A stretch of DNA of 54,907 bases from an uncultured Clostridia bacterium (GCA_947624655.1 CANQLH010000011.1:1-54907), one strand, 5' to 3'; positions 27,701-38,284 are shown, counted from the stretch's first letter. Made by a program: numbers and translations. The notes: generated from the letters alone by a model not told the origin.

Positions 27701-27845
27701 TATAACAAAAGCACAAGTATAATTTATCTATAATTGCTTATCACAAAGTAGACACTTTATACTTGTTTACGTTTTTATTATGTTAATAACGGGCAGACCC
27801 ACTTTACATAAAGTGCAACGTGGAACCCGAAGTGAATCATGTAAG
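27701..27845 (-). pseudogene. remnant of a third pilin-like gene end plus terminator
   Basis: The bases 27798-27845 read on the minus strand as the decayed end of a variable gene: T-Y-M-I-H-F-G-F-H-V-A-L-Y-V-K, against V-G-F-R-V-V-L-Y-V-K in the intact copies. The terminator-like hairpin follows at 27711-27766. The rest of 27535-27917, a gene-free stretch of nearly 400 bases, holds nothing else that I can identify beyond A/T-rich sequence. Confidence 0.6.
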
Positions 27846-27917
27846 TGGTAAAAGTTTATTAAATTTCTTTACAATTCTTATATTTTTTGTTATCATATAA
27901 TATTATTAGAGGTAAAT

Positions 27918-28460
27918 ATGGAAAATAAAAAAAGTATTACTAAATTTCAAAAAATTGCAATTTATTATATAATTTACGCCTTTATTGGATGGGTTGCAGA
28001 AGAAATATATTGTGTAATTTCAACACATGAGTTTGTAAAAAGAGGCTTTCTTTTTGGACCAATATGTCCTATATATGGATATGGTGCTCTTATTTTGATA
28101 CTTTGTTTTAAAGATTATACAAAAAAACCTGTTAAACTATTCTTTTTATCTGCAATAATTTTTAGCGTATTCGAATATATAACAGATTTCTTTTTACAAG
28201 CATTATTTGGAATTAAATGGTGGGATTATACAGGATATTTCTTAAATTTGAATGGTAGAATAACACTAAGCTTTAGCCTTGTTTGGGGGTTTGGAAGTTT
28301 AATTTTTATTAAATTTTTGCATCCTTTTATAACAAAAATAACTGGAAAAGTATTAGTAAAAATACCTGGAAAAATACAAAGTATTTTTGTTAATATTGCT
28401 ATCGTTTTAATTATAATAGATACACTTACGTCTTCTATTGCTTATTTAGGCATATTTTAA
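27918..28460 (+). CDS. putative ABC-transporter-permease-like membrane protein (CmpB type)
   Basis: A 180-residue plus-strand protein with five hydrophobic helices. The start KFQKIAIYYIIYAFIGWVAE, then RGFLFGPICPIYGYG (about residue 42) and WWDYTGYFLNLNGRI (about 100), are hallmarks of the CmpB-like family (PF06541) found in many Firmicutes. The name comes from annotation tradition; transport has not been shown. GAGG lies before the ATG. It converges on the trmR gene and the ends touch at 28457-28460. Confidence 0.8.
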   Translation: MENKKSITKFQKIAIYYIIYAFIGWVAEEIYCVISTHEFVKRGFLFGPICPIYGYGALILILCFKDYTKKPVKLFFLSAIIFSVFEYITDFFLQALFGIKWWDYTGYFLNLNGRITLSFSLVWGFGSLIFIKFLHPFITKITGKVLVKIPGKIQSIFVNIAIVLIIIDTLTSSIAYLGIF

Positions 28461-29049
28461 ATAATCACTTTGCTTACACAAAGTCCGGTCACCAACTTCA
28501 TAAATTTTGGATTCAAGCTTTGGTTCCTCCAAAGCAATTTTTATGTATTCTCTTAAATTTCTTACAGCAGTTCTTTGTTTATGTTTATTATAATCACTCA
28601 TCACATATCCTTTATATAAAATATTATCAGCAATAATTAATGTACCTTTTTTTGAAAGCCTCATAGCTTCCTTTAAAAAATAAGGATATTTGCCTTTTGC
28701 TGCATCTATAAATATCACATCATATTTTTCGTTAAAGCTTGTGAGAAGCTCTACTGCATCTCCTATATAAACATTTATTTTACTTTCTAACTTCATTTTT
28801 TTTATATTTTCTATTGCTTCACTTGCTCTCTCCTCATCTCTTTCAATAGTGTCAATTTTCCCTGTTTCTTTTAGGTATCTTGAAAAACATATAGAAGAAT
28901 ATCCGCACTGCTGTACCTATTTCTAAGATATTTTCTATATGTTTTTCTAATAACATATTATCTAAAAAGCTTAGAGTATCATCCATTATGATTGGTATAT
29001 GATTCTCTAAAGCTTTTTTCTTAATTTCTTTAAATTTTATATCATCCAT
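28457..29049 (-). CDS. trmR: tRNA 5-hydroxyuridine methyltransferase (O-methyltransferase family), read through two CGG sites
   Basis: A class I SAM-dependent methyltransferase that, in its family, methylates 5-hydroxyuridine at tRNA wobble positions. Conventional reading gives a 65-codon piece and a 116-codon piece. CGG at 28903-28905 interrupts the SAM-binding loop; skipping the C gives ENILEIGTAVGYSSICFS. A second CGG at 28485-28487 lies near the C-terminus; skipping gives IYEVGDGLCVSKVII, the family ending (GDG), rather than GDRTLCK. The result is 196 residues. VIFIDAAKGKYP and IADNILYKGYV are the metal and catalytic segments. It is the gene after typA. Confidence 0.85.
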
Positions 29050-29057
29050 ATTATTTA

Positions 29058-30874
29058 CTACTTATTTCTATTTGCTCTTTCTCTTTCTTTACTATCTAAT
29101 ATTTTCTTTCTTAGACGTATATTTTGAGGAGTTACCTCAACTAATTCATCATCTTGTATAAATTCAATCGCTTTTTCTAGAGACATTTGTATTGGTGGAA
29201 CTAAGTGTAATGCATCATCTGAGCCAGATGCTCTAGTATTTGTAAGGTGTTTTTCCTTACATACATTTATTGCTAAATCTTCGCTTCTTGAATTTAATCC
29301 AACTATCATTCCCTCATATACTTCTGTACCAGGTCCAATAAATAAGTCTCCCTTATCTTGTGCATTATATAGTCCATAAGTTACAGCCTTACCTGGTTCA
29401 AATGCAACTATTGTTCCTCTTGTTCTTGCTGTAATATCTCCTTTATATGGTTCATATGAATCAAAAATATGGTTCATTGTTCCATTTCCCTTAGTATCTG
29501 TCATAAATTCTGAACGATATCCAATTAAGCCTCTTGCTGGGATTTTAAATTCTATCTTTGTATGACCTTCTTCTGCTGGCTCCATGTTAACCATTTCTGC
29601 CTTTCTCTTTCCTAGTTTTTCAATAACATTTCCAACAAATTCATCTGGTACATTTACAACAAGCCTTTCTATTGGTTCACATTTTTCTCCATTTATTTCT
29701 TTAATAATTACTTTTGGACGAGAAACTAAAAGTTCAAAACCTTCTCTTCTCATAGTTTCAATTAATACAGATAAATGTAATTCTCCGGCGTCCTGCAACT
29801 TCAAAAGAATCAGATGATGCTGTTTCTGTAACACGCAAGCTTACATTTTTCTCAAGTTCTTTAAATAATCTATCTCTAATATGTCTAGATGTCACAAATT
29901 CTCCTTCTCTTCCTGCAAAAGGTCCATTATTTACACTAAATGTCATTGTAACTGTTGGCTCATCTATATCAACAAAGTCTATTTTTTCTACATGTTCTGG
30001 ATCACATATTGTTTCTCCTATATTAATGTCAGAAATTCCAGAAAATTCTATTATATCTCCTGCTTTTGCTTCTTCTACTTCAACTTTATTAAGTCCAACA
30101 TGTGTATATACCTTTGCAATTTTTCCGATTTGTCGTTTTTCCATCTTTTTTACACACAGTAACTTGCATTCCTGGTTTTAGTGTTCCTCTTTCAATTCTT
30201 CCTACTGCAATTCTTCCAACGTAATCATCATAGTCAATGTTTGATACTAACATTTGAGTTGGTCCATCTTCATCACAGTCTGGTGCACTAATATTTTCTA
30301 TTATTGTTTTAAATAATACATCCATTCCACCATCTTTATCACTCATATGAAGTTTTGCAATTCCAAGTTTTGCAGATGCATAAACAACAGGGAAATCTAG
30401 TTGTTCATCATTTGCATTTAATTCTATAAATAGTTCTAATACTTCATCAACTACTTTAGCAGGATTTGAACCTGGTCTATCTATTTTATTAATTACAACT
30501 ATTGGCTTTAAATTCAATGCTAAAGATTTCTTTAATACTTCTCTTGTTTGAGGCATTGCTCCTTCAAAAGCATCTACAAGTAATAAAACTCCATCAACTG
30601 TTTTTAATACTCTTTCAACTTCTCCACCAAAATCAGCGTGTCCTGGAGTATCAACAATATTAATCTTTATTCCATTGTACATAACAGATGTGTTTTTTGC
30701 AAGTATTGTAATTCCTCTTTCCTTCTCTAAGTCGTTCGAATCCATTATTCTTTCTGCTACTTGTTCGTTATCTCTAAAAACGTGACTTTGTTTTAAAAGT
30801 TCATCAACAAGTGTTGTTTTACCATGGTCAACATGTGCAATTATTGCTATATTTCTAATATTAGGGTTATTCAT
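29058..30874 (-). CDS. typA: ribosome-associated GTPase TypA/BipA, read through two CGG sites
   Basis: A translational GTPase of 604 residues (family about 610) once two CGG sites are skipped. G motifs: [12 protein letters not shown] (G1), RGITI (G2), [11 protein letters not shown] (G3), NKIDRPGS (G4) and YASAKLG (G5). CGG at 30125-30127 occurs in domain II; skipping gives [23 protein letters not shown] at 29785-29787 breaks the invariant G-R-G-E-L-H-L motif of domain III; skipping restores [13 protein letters not shown]. The C-terminal domain follows with [19 protein letters not shown]. Three separate fragments in a conserved housekeeping gene are not plausible as decay. Confidence 0.93.
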
Positions 30875-30939
30875 TTTACTTCTCCTCTTTTTATCTCTTA
30901 TTATTTTTCAAAATTTTCTACACAAATATTAATTATATC

Positions 30940-31533
30940 CTAAATTTTCTCATTTGTCAATCTTACCATTTCACCCATTACCTTTTTGCTAAGCTCATCT
31001 AAAGTATTTTTGTCATTTTTCTTATCCTTATATTCGCTAAAATTCATTGGCTTTCCTATATTTATCTTTACTCTAGAAATAAATGGTTTATATTTAGCCT
31101 GTATTCCAACTGGTACAATTGGAGCTCCAGACATTAGGCTCATGAGTACTGCTCCATTTTGTATCTTTCCATTTTTCTTCATTCCATTTCTTGTTCCTTC
31201 AGGGAATAGAAGAACAATATGATTTTCTTTTAAAACTTTCATACAATTTTTTAAAAGTGCAACATCCTGCTTGCCCCTTTTTACTGGTAAAGCGTGCACT
31301 TTAACAGCAAGCCATTTTATAAATCTATTTATAAACATCTCTTCTTTAGCTAATATATACACATCATTTCTTTTTAATGATGCAACCATCGTTGGAGGAT
31401 CCCAGTTACTCATATGGTTTGGGCATATTATGTATGGCTTGCCTTCTTCAATATTTTCTCTTCCAATAACTTTAACTCTGTATAAAATTTTTGTAGTTAT
31501 TATAAGTACAAATTTTATTATGGCTCTAATCAT
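30940..31533 (-). CDS. plsC: 1-acyl-sn-glycerol-3-phosphate acyltransferase
   Basis: A membrane-associated acyltransferase that adds the second acyl chain to make phosphatidic acid. The 197-residue protein has an N-terminal amphipathic/hydrophobic helix, the catalytic NHMSNWDPP (N-H-x4-D, about residue 39), VKRGKQDV and LFPEGTRNG (about residue 105), in the normal order. It starts three bases after cytidylate kinase, an adjacency common in Firmicutes, and is presumably co-transcribed with it. Confidence 0.9.
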   Translation of the reverse strand: MIRAIIKFVLIITTKILYRVKVIGRENIEEGKPYIICPNHMSNWDPPTMVASLKRNDVYILAKEEMFINRFIKWLAVKVHALPVKRGKQDVALLKNCMKVLKENHIVLLFPEGTRNGMKKNGKIQNGAVLMSLMSGAPIVPVGIQAKYKPFISRVKINIGKPMNFSEYKDKKNDKNTLDELSKKVMGEMVRLTNEKI

Positions 31534-31536
31534 AAT

Positions 31537-32208
31537 TTATTTTATCCTTTTCTTATCTATAATTTTTTCAATACAATTTACGACTTCATCTATTGTCATA
31601 TTAGTTGTATCAACAATTATTGCATCTTCTGCTTTCACAAGTGGAGCAATCTCTCTTTCAGTTTCGAGCTTATGTCTTTCAATAATTGATGCAAGCACTT
31701 CTTCATAGCTTTCGTTTATTCCTTTTTCTTTATTTTGATTATACCTTCTTCTTGCTCTTTCCTCTAGTGAACAATCCAGATAAATCTTTACATCTGCATT
31801 AGGAAAGACAACAGTTCCTATATCTCTTCCTTCCATAATGACATCTTTTCCTTCTCCAATTTTCCTTTGCAGAGGAGTCATTTTGTCTCTTACGCACTTA
31901 AGAGCTGAAAATATAGCAACTACATTATCCACTTCTGGAGTTCTAATTTTACTAGATACATCCTCCCCATTAAGAAATACTTTTTTGTTTCCATCTATAA
32001 ATTCTAGCTTAATATCTATATTTTCTAAAACTTCTTTTATCTTATCTTCTTCTTTTGGAGATATATTGTTATTTAAACATTGAAGTGCAACACATCTATA
32101 CATTGCGCCAGTATCAATGTTTAATAAATTTTCTTTTTCAGATATTATTTTGGTTATTGTTCCTTTTCCTGTTCCTGCTGGTCCATCTATTGCTACAACA
32201 AATGACAT
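31537..32208 (-). CDS. cmk: cytidylate kinase
   Basis: Phosphorylates CMP and dCMP. The Walker A GPAGTGKGTITKII is at the N-terminus, DTGAMYRC near residue 32, and MEGRDIGTVVFPNADVKI near residue 125 with the substrate-binding Arg/Asp. RARRRYNQNKEKGI is the LID region. The length of 223 residues fits. It forms a pair with plsC. Confidence 0.94.
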   Translation of the reverse strand: MSFVVAIDGPAGTGKGTITKIISEKENLLNIDTGAMYRCVALQCLNNNISPKEEDKIKEVLENIDIKLEFIDGNKKVFLNGEDVSSKIRTPEVDNVVAIFSALKCVRDKMTPLQRKIGEGKDVIMEGRDIGTVVFPNADVKIYLDCSLEERARRRYNQNKEKGINESYEEVLASIIERHKLETEREIAPLVKAEDAIIVDTTNMTIDEVVNCIEKIIDKKRIK

Positions 32209-32264
32209 AATTTTCCTCCACCTTTTATTTGCTTAATTAATACAATTTTCATTGCTTTTCAAAG

Positions 32265-33116
32265 TCAATCTTTTGTTTCTTTTTCTGGTATCTTCAAAGC
32301 CTTTGCAACTATTTCAATATTCCTTATATTCATAGCTGTTAATATTTCTATTTCTCTTTTGCATTTGTCTTTAAATTCATTTAAACTTTCTAGTATATTG
32401 TAGCCATATACAACTATAACTTCCATATATATATCAGGGCCTTCTTCATACTTTGTAATCCTCGTTTTAGCAAGTTTATCAATTGCAGGTGTCTTATATG
32501 CTAAATATTCTATTATTTGTCTAAATACTTGATCTGAAATAGTAAAATTTCCCATATAACTAAATGTTGGTCTAATGATTGACTTTTCTGTAACATATGG
32601 TGCCTTGCCAAGCCCCTTTGACTTAAAAATTTGAAGTGGATCTAAAATATACCCAGAAAAATCCTTTTTAATTTCAAATGTAGGAACTGGTATAACGTGT
32701 TTTCCTTGTGTTACACGTATTCTTCTTGCTGTTTCCATTTCTTCTTCTGTTGCAATTTCTTCAATATGTATAATTTTTGAAACTTTTGGTAATCCTAGAT
32801 TTTCTGCAATCTTATATACCATATTATCTGATGTTCCAAGTATCATTATTGCTTCTGGTTTATATTTCTTTATTGCAATTTGAATATCTTTCTTTTCTTC
32901 TTCTGTTTGAAAAAGTGCATGCTTTACTGTCTCAATTTTGGTTGGTGCTTTTTTAGCGGAAGACCCAGCTATAACTTCATTGTCCTTGATAAAAAGTCCA
33001 TCATCAATTATGTAATTTATATTATTCTCTCCTGCTACATATTGAGCTCTATAACTCTTTCCTGTACCTGATGGGCCAACAAAAGCATAAACCTTTATAT
33101 TGTGAATTGACCACAT
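32265..33116 (-). CDS. P-loop protein with C-terminal Asp23/Gls24-like domain, unknown role
   Basis: A 283-residue protein. VYAFVGPSGTGKSYRAQYVA at residues 9-29 is a clear Walker A. IIDDGLFIKDNEVI and EAIMILGTSDNMV follow in the kinase-like core, and IRVTQGKHVIPVPTFEI near 155. From about residue 185, SYMGNFTISDQVFRQIIEYL and YMEVIVVYGYNILESLNEF have the look of an Asp23/Gls24 (DUF322) domain, usually linked to envelope stress or fatty-acid kinase complexes. The pairing with a nucleotide-binding module is recurrent in Clostridia as far as I know. Function not established. Confidence 0.7.
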   Translation of the reverse strand: MWSIHNIKVYAFVGPSGTGKSYRAQYVAGENNINYIIDDGLFIKDNEVIAGSSAKKAPTKIETVKHALFQTEEEKKDIQIAIKKYKPEAIMILGTSDNMVYKIAENLGLPKVSKIIHIEEIATEEEMETARRIRVTQGKHVIPVPTFEIKKDFSGYILDPLQIFKSKGLGKAPYVTEKSIIRPTFSYMGNFTISDQVFRQIIEYLAYKTPAIDKLAKTRITKYEEGPDIYMEVIVVYGYNILESLNEFKDKCKREIEILTAMNIRNIEIVAKALKIPEKETKD

Positions 33117-33197
33117 AACCCTAAACCTCCTGCTTCGCTATATTAATGAACAAGCGTGTAATTTTAATTACACGCTTTATTTGTTCTATATACGTTA

Positions 33198-34427
33198 TTA
33201 TATTACTTCGTTAATCTTAATATCCCTAACGTGTTCAATTTTTTCCCAATTAGTTTCTCTTCTGAATAAACACTTAAAGTTAATTACAAGCCAACTACCT
33301 AAAAACAATGGATAACATAACAATCCTTTAATCATAGGTCTTATTGGTCTCTTATCTAGCTTCATTATTATTGCTCCAATAATAATTGGTAAAATAAATG
33401 TTGGTATTATATATAACAAATAATTTTTAATTAATGCCATTTCTGTCATTCCATTTGCCATATATATAAAAGCATTTACTAGTAATAACACTAATGTTAC
33501 TATAAACATTGGAATACTTCCAATTATATATAGAAGTCCATCAAGAGATACTAATGTTTTATTTTCTTTAGCTGCTATTGCTAATTCCTTTGTATATCTT
33601 CCCATACATTGTATATGTCCAACAGTCCATCTTGAACGTTGAGACCAACTTTGTTTAAATCCTACTGGTTGCTCATCATAAACTATTGCATCTGTTGCCC
33701 AACCAAGCTTTTTACCTGCTATTATTCTTTGGAGTGAGAATTCTATGTCCTCTGTTAATGTATAGGTATTCCATCCATTTGGTTTTATAACATCAAATTT
33801 AACCATAAATCCTGTACCATTAATTAATGGAGAAAGTCCTAAGTTATATCTAGCAAGGTGATAAAATCTATTCATCATCCAATAAAATATTGCATATCCT
33901 GATGCTATCCAACTGTCTGTTGGATTTTTTATATCTCTATAACCTTGAACTACCTCTTCTCCTTGACATAGTTTTTTATTCATATTTTTTATAAAGTTTT
34001 TGTCTACAATGTTATCTGCATCAAATACACAAAATGCATCATAATCTGCTTTTTCTTCAATCTTTTTTGCTAGAAACCATTGAAGTGCATGACCTTTTGT
34101 TCTTCCCTCTTGATTATCTCTAACATATACAATTGCTCCAGCATCTCTTGCAATTTCTGCTGTTTTGTCAGTGCAATTATCAGCAATTACATATATATCA
34201 AATAGTTCTTTTGGGTAATTTTGATTTTTCAAACTTTCTATTAAATTTCTTACAACAGATTCTTCGTTATGTGCTGGAATTATTGCCATAAACTTATGCT
34301 CTTTGTTTATAAGCAAAGGTTTATCTTTAAGTTTTACTAAAGAACATATACTAATTAATAACTGATATAGCCAAAATATCGTTATTATCCATACTATTGC
34401 TTGTTGTAATATATATAAATATTCCAT
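33198..34427 (-). CDS. membrane glycosyltransferase family 2 (BcsA/hyaluronan-synthase-like)
   Basis: A processive-type GT2 of 409 residues. One N-terminal helix is followed by the catalytic domain: AIIPAHNEESVV, VIADNCTDKTAEIA, AFCVFDADNIVDKNF with the D-x-D, then ALTEDIEF-like TLTEDIEFSL and the product-binding QRSRWTVGH (Q-x-x-R-W). Three to four C-terminal helices form the channel region. It likely makes an extracellular beta-linked glycan such as a glucosamine or glucose polymer. No c-di-GMP PilZ domain and no partner subunit gene are present. Confidence 0.85.
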   Translation of the reverse strand: MEYLYILQQAIVWIITIFWLYQLLISICSLVKLKDKPLLINKEHKFMAIIPAHNEESVVRNLIESLKNQNYPKELFDIYVIADNCTDKTAEIARDAGAIVYVRDNQEGRTKGHALQWFLAKKIEEKADYDAFCVFDADNIVDKNFIKNMNKKLCQGEEVVQGYRDIKNPTDSWIASGYAIFYWMMNRFYHLARYNLGLSPLINGTGFMVKFDVIKPNGWNTYTLTEDIEFSLQRIIAGKKLGWATDAIVYDEQPVGFKQSWSQRSRWTVGHIQCMGRYTKELAIAAKENKTLVSLDGLLYIIGSIPMFIVTLVLLLVNAFIYMANGMTEMALIKNYLLYIIPTFILPIIIGAIIMKLDKRPIRPMIKGLLCYPLFLGSWLVINFKCLFRRETNWEKIEHVRDIKINEVI

Positions 34428-34545
34428 TTTTACCCTCTTTTCTTTTAAATATCAAGCTTTTAGATTTGCATTTATATTATACTATAATTTTCCAAAAAAA
34501 GCAAATTTTTCACGTTTTTCTTTATTAATTATTTCTTAAGATAAA

Positions 34546-36648
34546 TTACTCATCAATATTTTTAGCAGTAAGATTAATTCTTCCTTGTTCATCTATCTCA
34601 TATACTTTAACTCTTATTTCATCTCCAACTTTTAGTACATCTTCAACTTTGTTTACTCTTTCTTTAGAGATTTTTGAAATGTGAAGAAGTCCTTCTTTTC
34701 CTCCACCAACATCAACAAATGCTCCAAAGCTCATAATTCTAGTAACTTTTCCTTTATATACTCCGCCAACTTCTATTTCTCTTGCTATTTCATCAATCAT
34801 TTCTAATGCCTGGTTTCCACTTTCGTTATCTTGTGAATATATAAATACATTTCCATCTTCTTGAATATCAATTTTTACTCCAGTTTCTTCAATGATTTTA
34901 TTTATCATTTTTCCACCAGGTCCAATTACATCTTTTATTTTATCTAATTTAATCTTAGTTTTTGTAATTTTTGGTGCATATTTTGATAGTTCTTTTCTTG
35001 GCTCAGCTATTTGTTTAAGCATTATTTCATCTAATATATATTCTCTTGCTTTTCTTGTTCTAGCAAAAGCTTCTTCTATAATATTATATGTTAAACCATC
35101 AATTTTTATATCTACTTGTATAGCAGTTATTCCTTTATGTGTTCCACCAACTTTAAAATCCATATCTCCAAAGAAATCTTCTATTCCTTGAATATCTGTA
35201 AGCATTATATATTTTGATGGATCTTCTGGATCAGTAACAAGTCCAGTAGAAATTCCTGCAACTGGTGCTTTTATAGGGACACCTGCATCCATTAGAGCAA
35301 GTGTACTTCCACAAATACTTCCTTGAGATGTAGAACCATTTGAAGATAATACTTCTGATACAACTCTTATTGCATATGGGAATTCTTCTTCTGATGGAAG
35401 AACTGGAACTAATGCCTTTTCTGCAAGTGCACCATGACCAATTTCACGTCTTCCAGGTCCACGAGATGTTCTTGCTTCTCCTACACTATATGGTGGGAAA
35501 TTGTATTGATGCATATAACGTTTTCCTTCTTCTTCATCTAGTCCATCTAATATTTGTGCTTCTGATAGCATACCTAAAGTTGCAATAGACATTACTTGAG
35601 TTTGTCCTCTTGTAAATATTGCACTACCATGTACTCTAGGAAGCACTCCAACTTCACACGATAATGGTCTTATTTCATCTATTTTTCTGCCATCTGGACG
35701 TTTGTGTTCTTCATAAATCATCTTTCTAACGCATTTTTTCTCTAACTTATATATTATTTCTCCAATTTCTTGTTTTCTTTCTTCTACAAACTCTTCTCCA
35801 TATTTTTCTGTTAAATAAGTAGTAATATCTTCAGTTAGTTTTTCAATATTTGCGTCTCTTATTTCTTTATCTTGAGCTTGTACATCTTGATACATTCTTT
35901 CTTTATAATTTTCTTCTACTTCTGCATATAAATCTTCTGAAACTGCAAAAGATTTATACTCAAATTTAGGTTTTCCTATTTCTTTTTGAATTTCAGATAT
36001 GAATTTACAAATTTTTATTATTTCTTCATGTCCTTTTTTAATAGCTTCAAGCATAACATCTTCTGGTATTTCATTTGCTCCAGCTTCAATCATTGTTACT
36101 TTCTCTAAAGTTCCTGCAACTGTTAAAACTAAATCTGTTTTTTTTCTTTGCTCAAGTGTAGGGTTAATTATAATTTGTCCATCAACATATCCAACATTAA
36201 CAGCAGCTGTTGGTCCACCAAATGGTATATCTGATATAGCAAGTGCACATGACGTACCTATCATTGCTGCAACTTCTGGTGAATTATCAGGTTCTACTGA
36301 TAAAACTGTTGCAATTACACATACATCATTTCTAAAATCCTTTGGAAACAATGGTCTAATTGGTCTATCTATTGCTCTTGATACAAGAATTGCCTTATCT
36401 GCCGGCTTTCCTTCTCTTTTGGTAAATCCACCAGGTATCTTTCCAACTGAATATAATTTTTCTTCATAATCTACTGAAAGTGGGAAAAAGTCTATTCCTT
36501 CCTTTGGTTCTTTAGAAGCAGTAACATTTACCATTACAACTGTCTCTCCATATCTTACCATAACACTTCCATTTGCAAGTTCTGCAATCTTGCCGTTTTC
36601 TATAACTAATTTTCTTCCTGCAAGTTCTGTTTCAAATGTTCTAAACAT
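34546..36648 (-). CDS. pnp: polyribonucleotide nucleotidyltransferase (PNPase)
   Basis: Phosphorolytic 3'-to-5' exoribonuclease of the degradosome, 700 residues. Two RNase PH domains are present: the first from residue 1 ([20 protein letters not shown]) and the second from about 310 ([20 protein letters not shown]), with [12 protein letters not shown] and the phosphate-binding [13 protein letters not shown] near 435. KH ([20 protein letters not shown]) and S1 ([20 protein letters not shown]) domains end the protein. It follows rpsO, as in most bacteria. Confidence 0.96.
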   Translation of the reverse strand: MFRTFETELAGRKLVIENGKIAELANGSVMVRYGETVVMVNVTASKEPKEGIDFFPLSVDYEEKLYSVGKIPGGFTKREGKPADKAILVSRAIDRPIRPLFPKDFRNDVCVIATVLSVEPDNSPEVAAMIGTSCALAISDIPFGGPTAAVNVGYVDGQIIINPTLEQRKKTDLVLTVAGTLEKVTMIEAGANEIPEDVMLEAIKKGHEEIIKICKFISEIQKEIGKPKFEYKSFAVSEDLYAEVEENYKERMYQDVQAQDKEIRDANIEKLTEDITTYLTEKYGEEFVEERKQEIGEIIYKLEKKCVRKMIYEEHKRPDGRKIDEIRPLSCEVGVLPRVHGSAIFTRGQTQVMSIATLGMLSEAQILDGLDEEEGKRYMHQYNFPPYSVGEARTSRGPGRREIGHGALAEKALVPVLPSEEEFPYAIRVVSEVLSSNGSTSQGSICGSTLALMDAGVPIKAPVAGISTGLVTDPEDPSKYIMLTDIQGIEDFFGDMDFKVGGTHKGITAIQVDIKIDGLTYNIIEEAFARTRKAREYILDEIMLKQIAEPRKELSKYAPKITKTKIKLDKIKDVIGPGGKMINKIIEETGVKIDIQEDGNVFIYSQDNESGNQALEMIDEIAREIEVGGVYKGKVTRIMSFGAFVDVGGGKEGLLHISKISKERVNKVEDVLKVGDEIRVKVYEIDEQGRINLTAKNIDE

Positions 36649-36712
36649 ATTTTACCTCTCTTTTACATTTTACAAGGCGTTTAATTATAAATCAAACGCC
36701 CCGTATTTTAAA

Positions 36713-36976
36713 TTATTTTCTTAAATTTAGTTTTTCAACTATAACTTTATATCTCTCTTCATCCTTTTTAGCTAAGTAGTTTAAAAGGTTTCTTCTTTTA
36801 CCAACCATCTTTAAAAGTCCACGTCTTGAATGATTATCCTTAGTATGAATTTTTAAATGTTCAGTAAGTTCATTAATTCTTTCTGTTAAAAGAGCAATTT
36901 GAACCTCTGGAGAACCTGTATCATTCTCTTCTCTTTTATAAGTCATAATGATTTCTTGTTTTCTTTCCTTAGTCAT
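36713..36976 (-). CDS. rpsO: 30S ribosomal protein S15
   Basis: An 87-residue ribosomal protein. [20 protein letters not shown] and [20 protein letters not shown] are the 16S-binding helices, with the invariant H-x6-H-S-R-R-G-L. GGAGG precedes the start. The inverted repeat GGCGTTT/AAACGCC downstream at about 36673-36697, between this gene and pnp, is probably an RNA-processing site rather than a terminator because no T tract follows. Confidence 0.96.
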   Translation of the reverse strand: MTKERKQEIIMTYKREENDTGSPEVQIALLTERINELTEHLKIHTKDNHSRRGLLKMVGKRRNLLNYLAKKDEERYKVIVEKLNLRK

Positions 36977-37005
36977 AATTACACCTCCATATTTTATTAA
37001 ATTAG

Positions 37006-37101
37006 CCTATTTCCTAGCAAAAGTGGTGTTATTATCCTCAAGCCACGAAATAGGTAGCCTTAATTCTTATTTATTTTACTATAAATTAGTAAGAATTGCA
37101 A
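37006..37101 (-). promoter_or_regulatory. rpsO promoter and structured leader (probable S15 autoregulation site)
   Basis: TTGCAA (37096-37101), 17 bases and TAAAAT (37073-37078) form the promoter. The transcribed leader has CCTATTTC paired with GAAATAGG and an inner GTGG/CCAC helix, ending just before the ribosome binding site. S15 represses its own mRNA through such leaders in many bacteria; that role is inferred here. Confidence 0.55.
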
Positions 37102-37134
37102 GCATTTTCGTAAATTTCATTTATTTTTCGTTAA

Positions 37135-37327
37135 AAGATAATGGTTTTATATTAAAGAAAAGCTAAAATGATTTATTTGAAAGAGCAACGCACACGATTA
37201 ACCGGAGCGTAGCGCAAAAGCGAATGGAGCAGTCTACATATATATCTTTAATTTGTAGACTGCGACACCAAAGCTCTAAAAATAAATCATTTCAGCTTTT
37301 CTATTGAAACAAACCTTTATTTTGTAA
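37135..37327. repeat. palindromic repeat family, copy 2
   Basis: Nearly identical to copy 1 across the core: AACCGGAGCG, GCAGTCTACA, TGTAGACTGCG and the GCTCTAAAAATAAATCATTT arm are all present. Only the outer ends differ. It fills the space between the rpsO promoter and the murB stop, so the gap holds no gene. Confidence 0.85.
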
Positions 37328-38241
37328 CTATCTTTCTCCAACAATTTGTAGTTCTAGCTCTATCTTTTTTCCTGTCTTTCTATACACCTCATCTTTAACA
37401 TACTCAATAAGTTCAATTATATCATTAGATGTAGCATTATTTTCATTTACAATAAATCCTGCATGCTTATCAGACACTTTAGCTCCTCCAATTTGCTTTC
37501 CTTTTAAACCACACTCATCTATAAGCTTTGACGTTATATAATCTTCTCCTCTTTTAAAAGTGCTTCCTGCTGATGGTTTATCTAGTGGTTGTTTTTCTAT
37601 TCTTGAAGTTTGATACTCTTTTATTTTGTTTTCTATTTCTGCTTTTATTCCTTTTTTTAATCTTAAAGTTGTTTCCAAAATTATGTATTTTTTTGACGAA
37701 AATATGCTTTTTCTATATTCAAAATTGTGCTCTTTTAAATTAATTTCATTTATATTTCCATCATAATCTATATATTTAGTAGAATAAACTATATCTTTCA
37801 TTTCTTTTCCATAGGCACCAGCATTCATTTTTACAGCTCCACCAATTGTTCCGAGGAATTCCTGATGCGAACTCAAATCCTTCTATTCCAAGCTTTAAAA
37901 GTCTTTGTGCAATTTCTCCATTCTTATTTCCGCTTCCAACTGTTACAAATACATATTCCTCATCTTCTCGAACTTCAAACTTTGTAATTTCAATTTTGCA
38001 TACAACTCCCCTTATTCCTTTGTCAGTAACTAAAATATTGCTTCCATTTCCGAAGTATAAATATAGGTATATTATGTTCTTTGCAAATTTTTAAAGCACA
38101 TGTTAACTTTTCTACACTGTCTACTTTAATAAAAATGTCTGCTTTCCCTCCAGTTTTAAAAGTAGTATGCTTTGCCATATCCTCATTAACACTTATATAT
38201 TTTTTGCCAATATTTTCTTCTAATAAATCAACTACCCCCAT
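37328..38241 (-). CDS. murB: UDP-N-acetylenolpyruvoylglucosamine reductase, read through two CGG sites
   Basis: FAD-dependent second step of peptidoglycan precursor synthesis, essential in nearly all walled bacteria. Conventional reading yields three fragments with the FAD-binding middle out of frame. CGG at 38050-38052 and at 37851-37853, each read as a skipped C plus GGA, restores IPIFILGNGSNILVTDKGIR and then EFASGIPGTIGGAVKMNAGA, the two glycine-rich FAD loops, giving 303 residues. The N-terminal H-T-T-F-K-T-G-G-K-A-D is visible, and GSTFKRGEDY and HAGFIVNENNA mark the type II enzyme's substrate-binding region. The ends are intact. Confidence 0.92.
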
Positions 38242-38284
38242 AAAATCCTCCTGCTTGTCAAATATATTTACTATTTTTTCATTA

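Noticed and set aside
24517-27845. A complete diversity-generating retroelement
   Set aside because: No reverse transcriptase, accessory gene or template repeat is present, and many base differences between the variable regions are not adenine-directed.
29584-30162. Antisense frames across typA and other genes
   Set aside because: They are shadows of real genes with hydrophobic or biased composition and no ribosome binding site.
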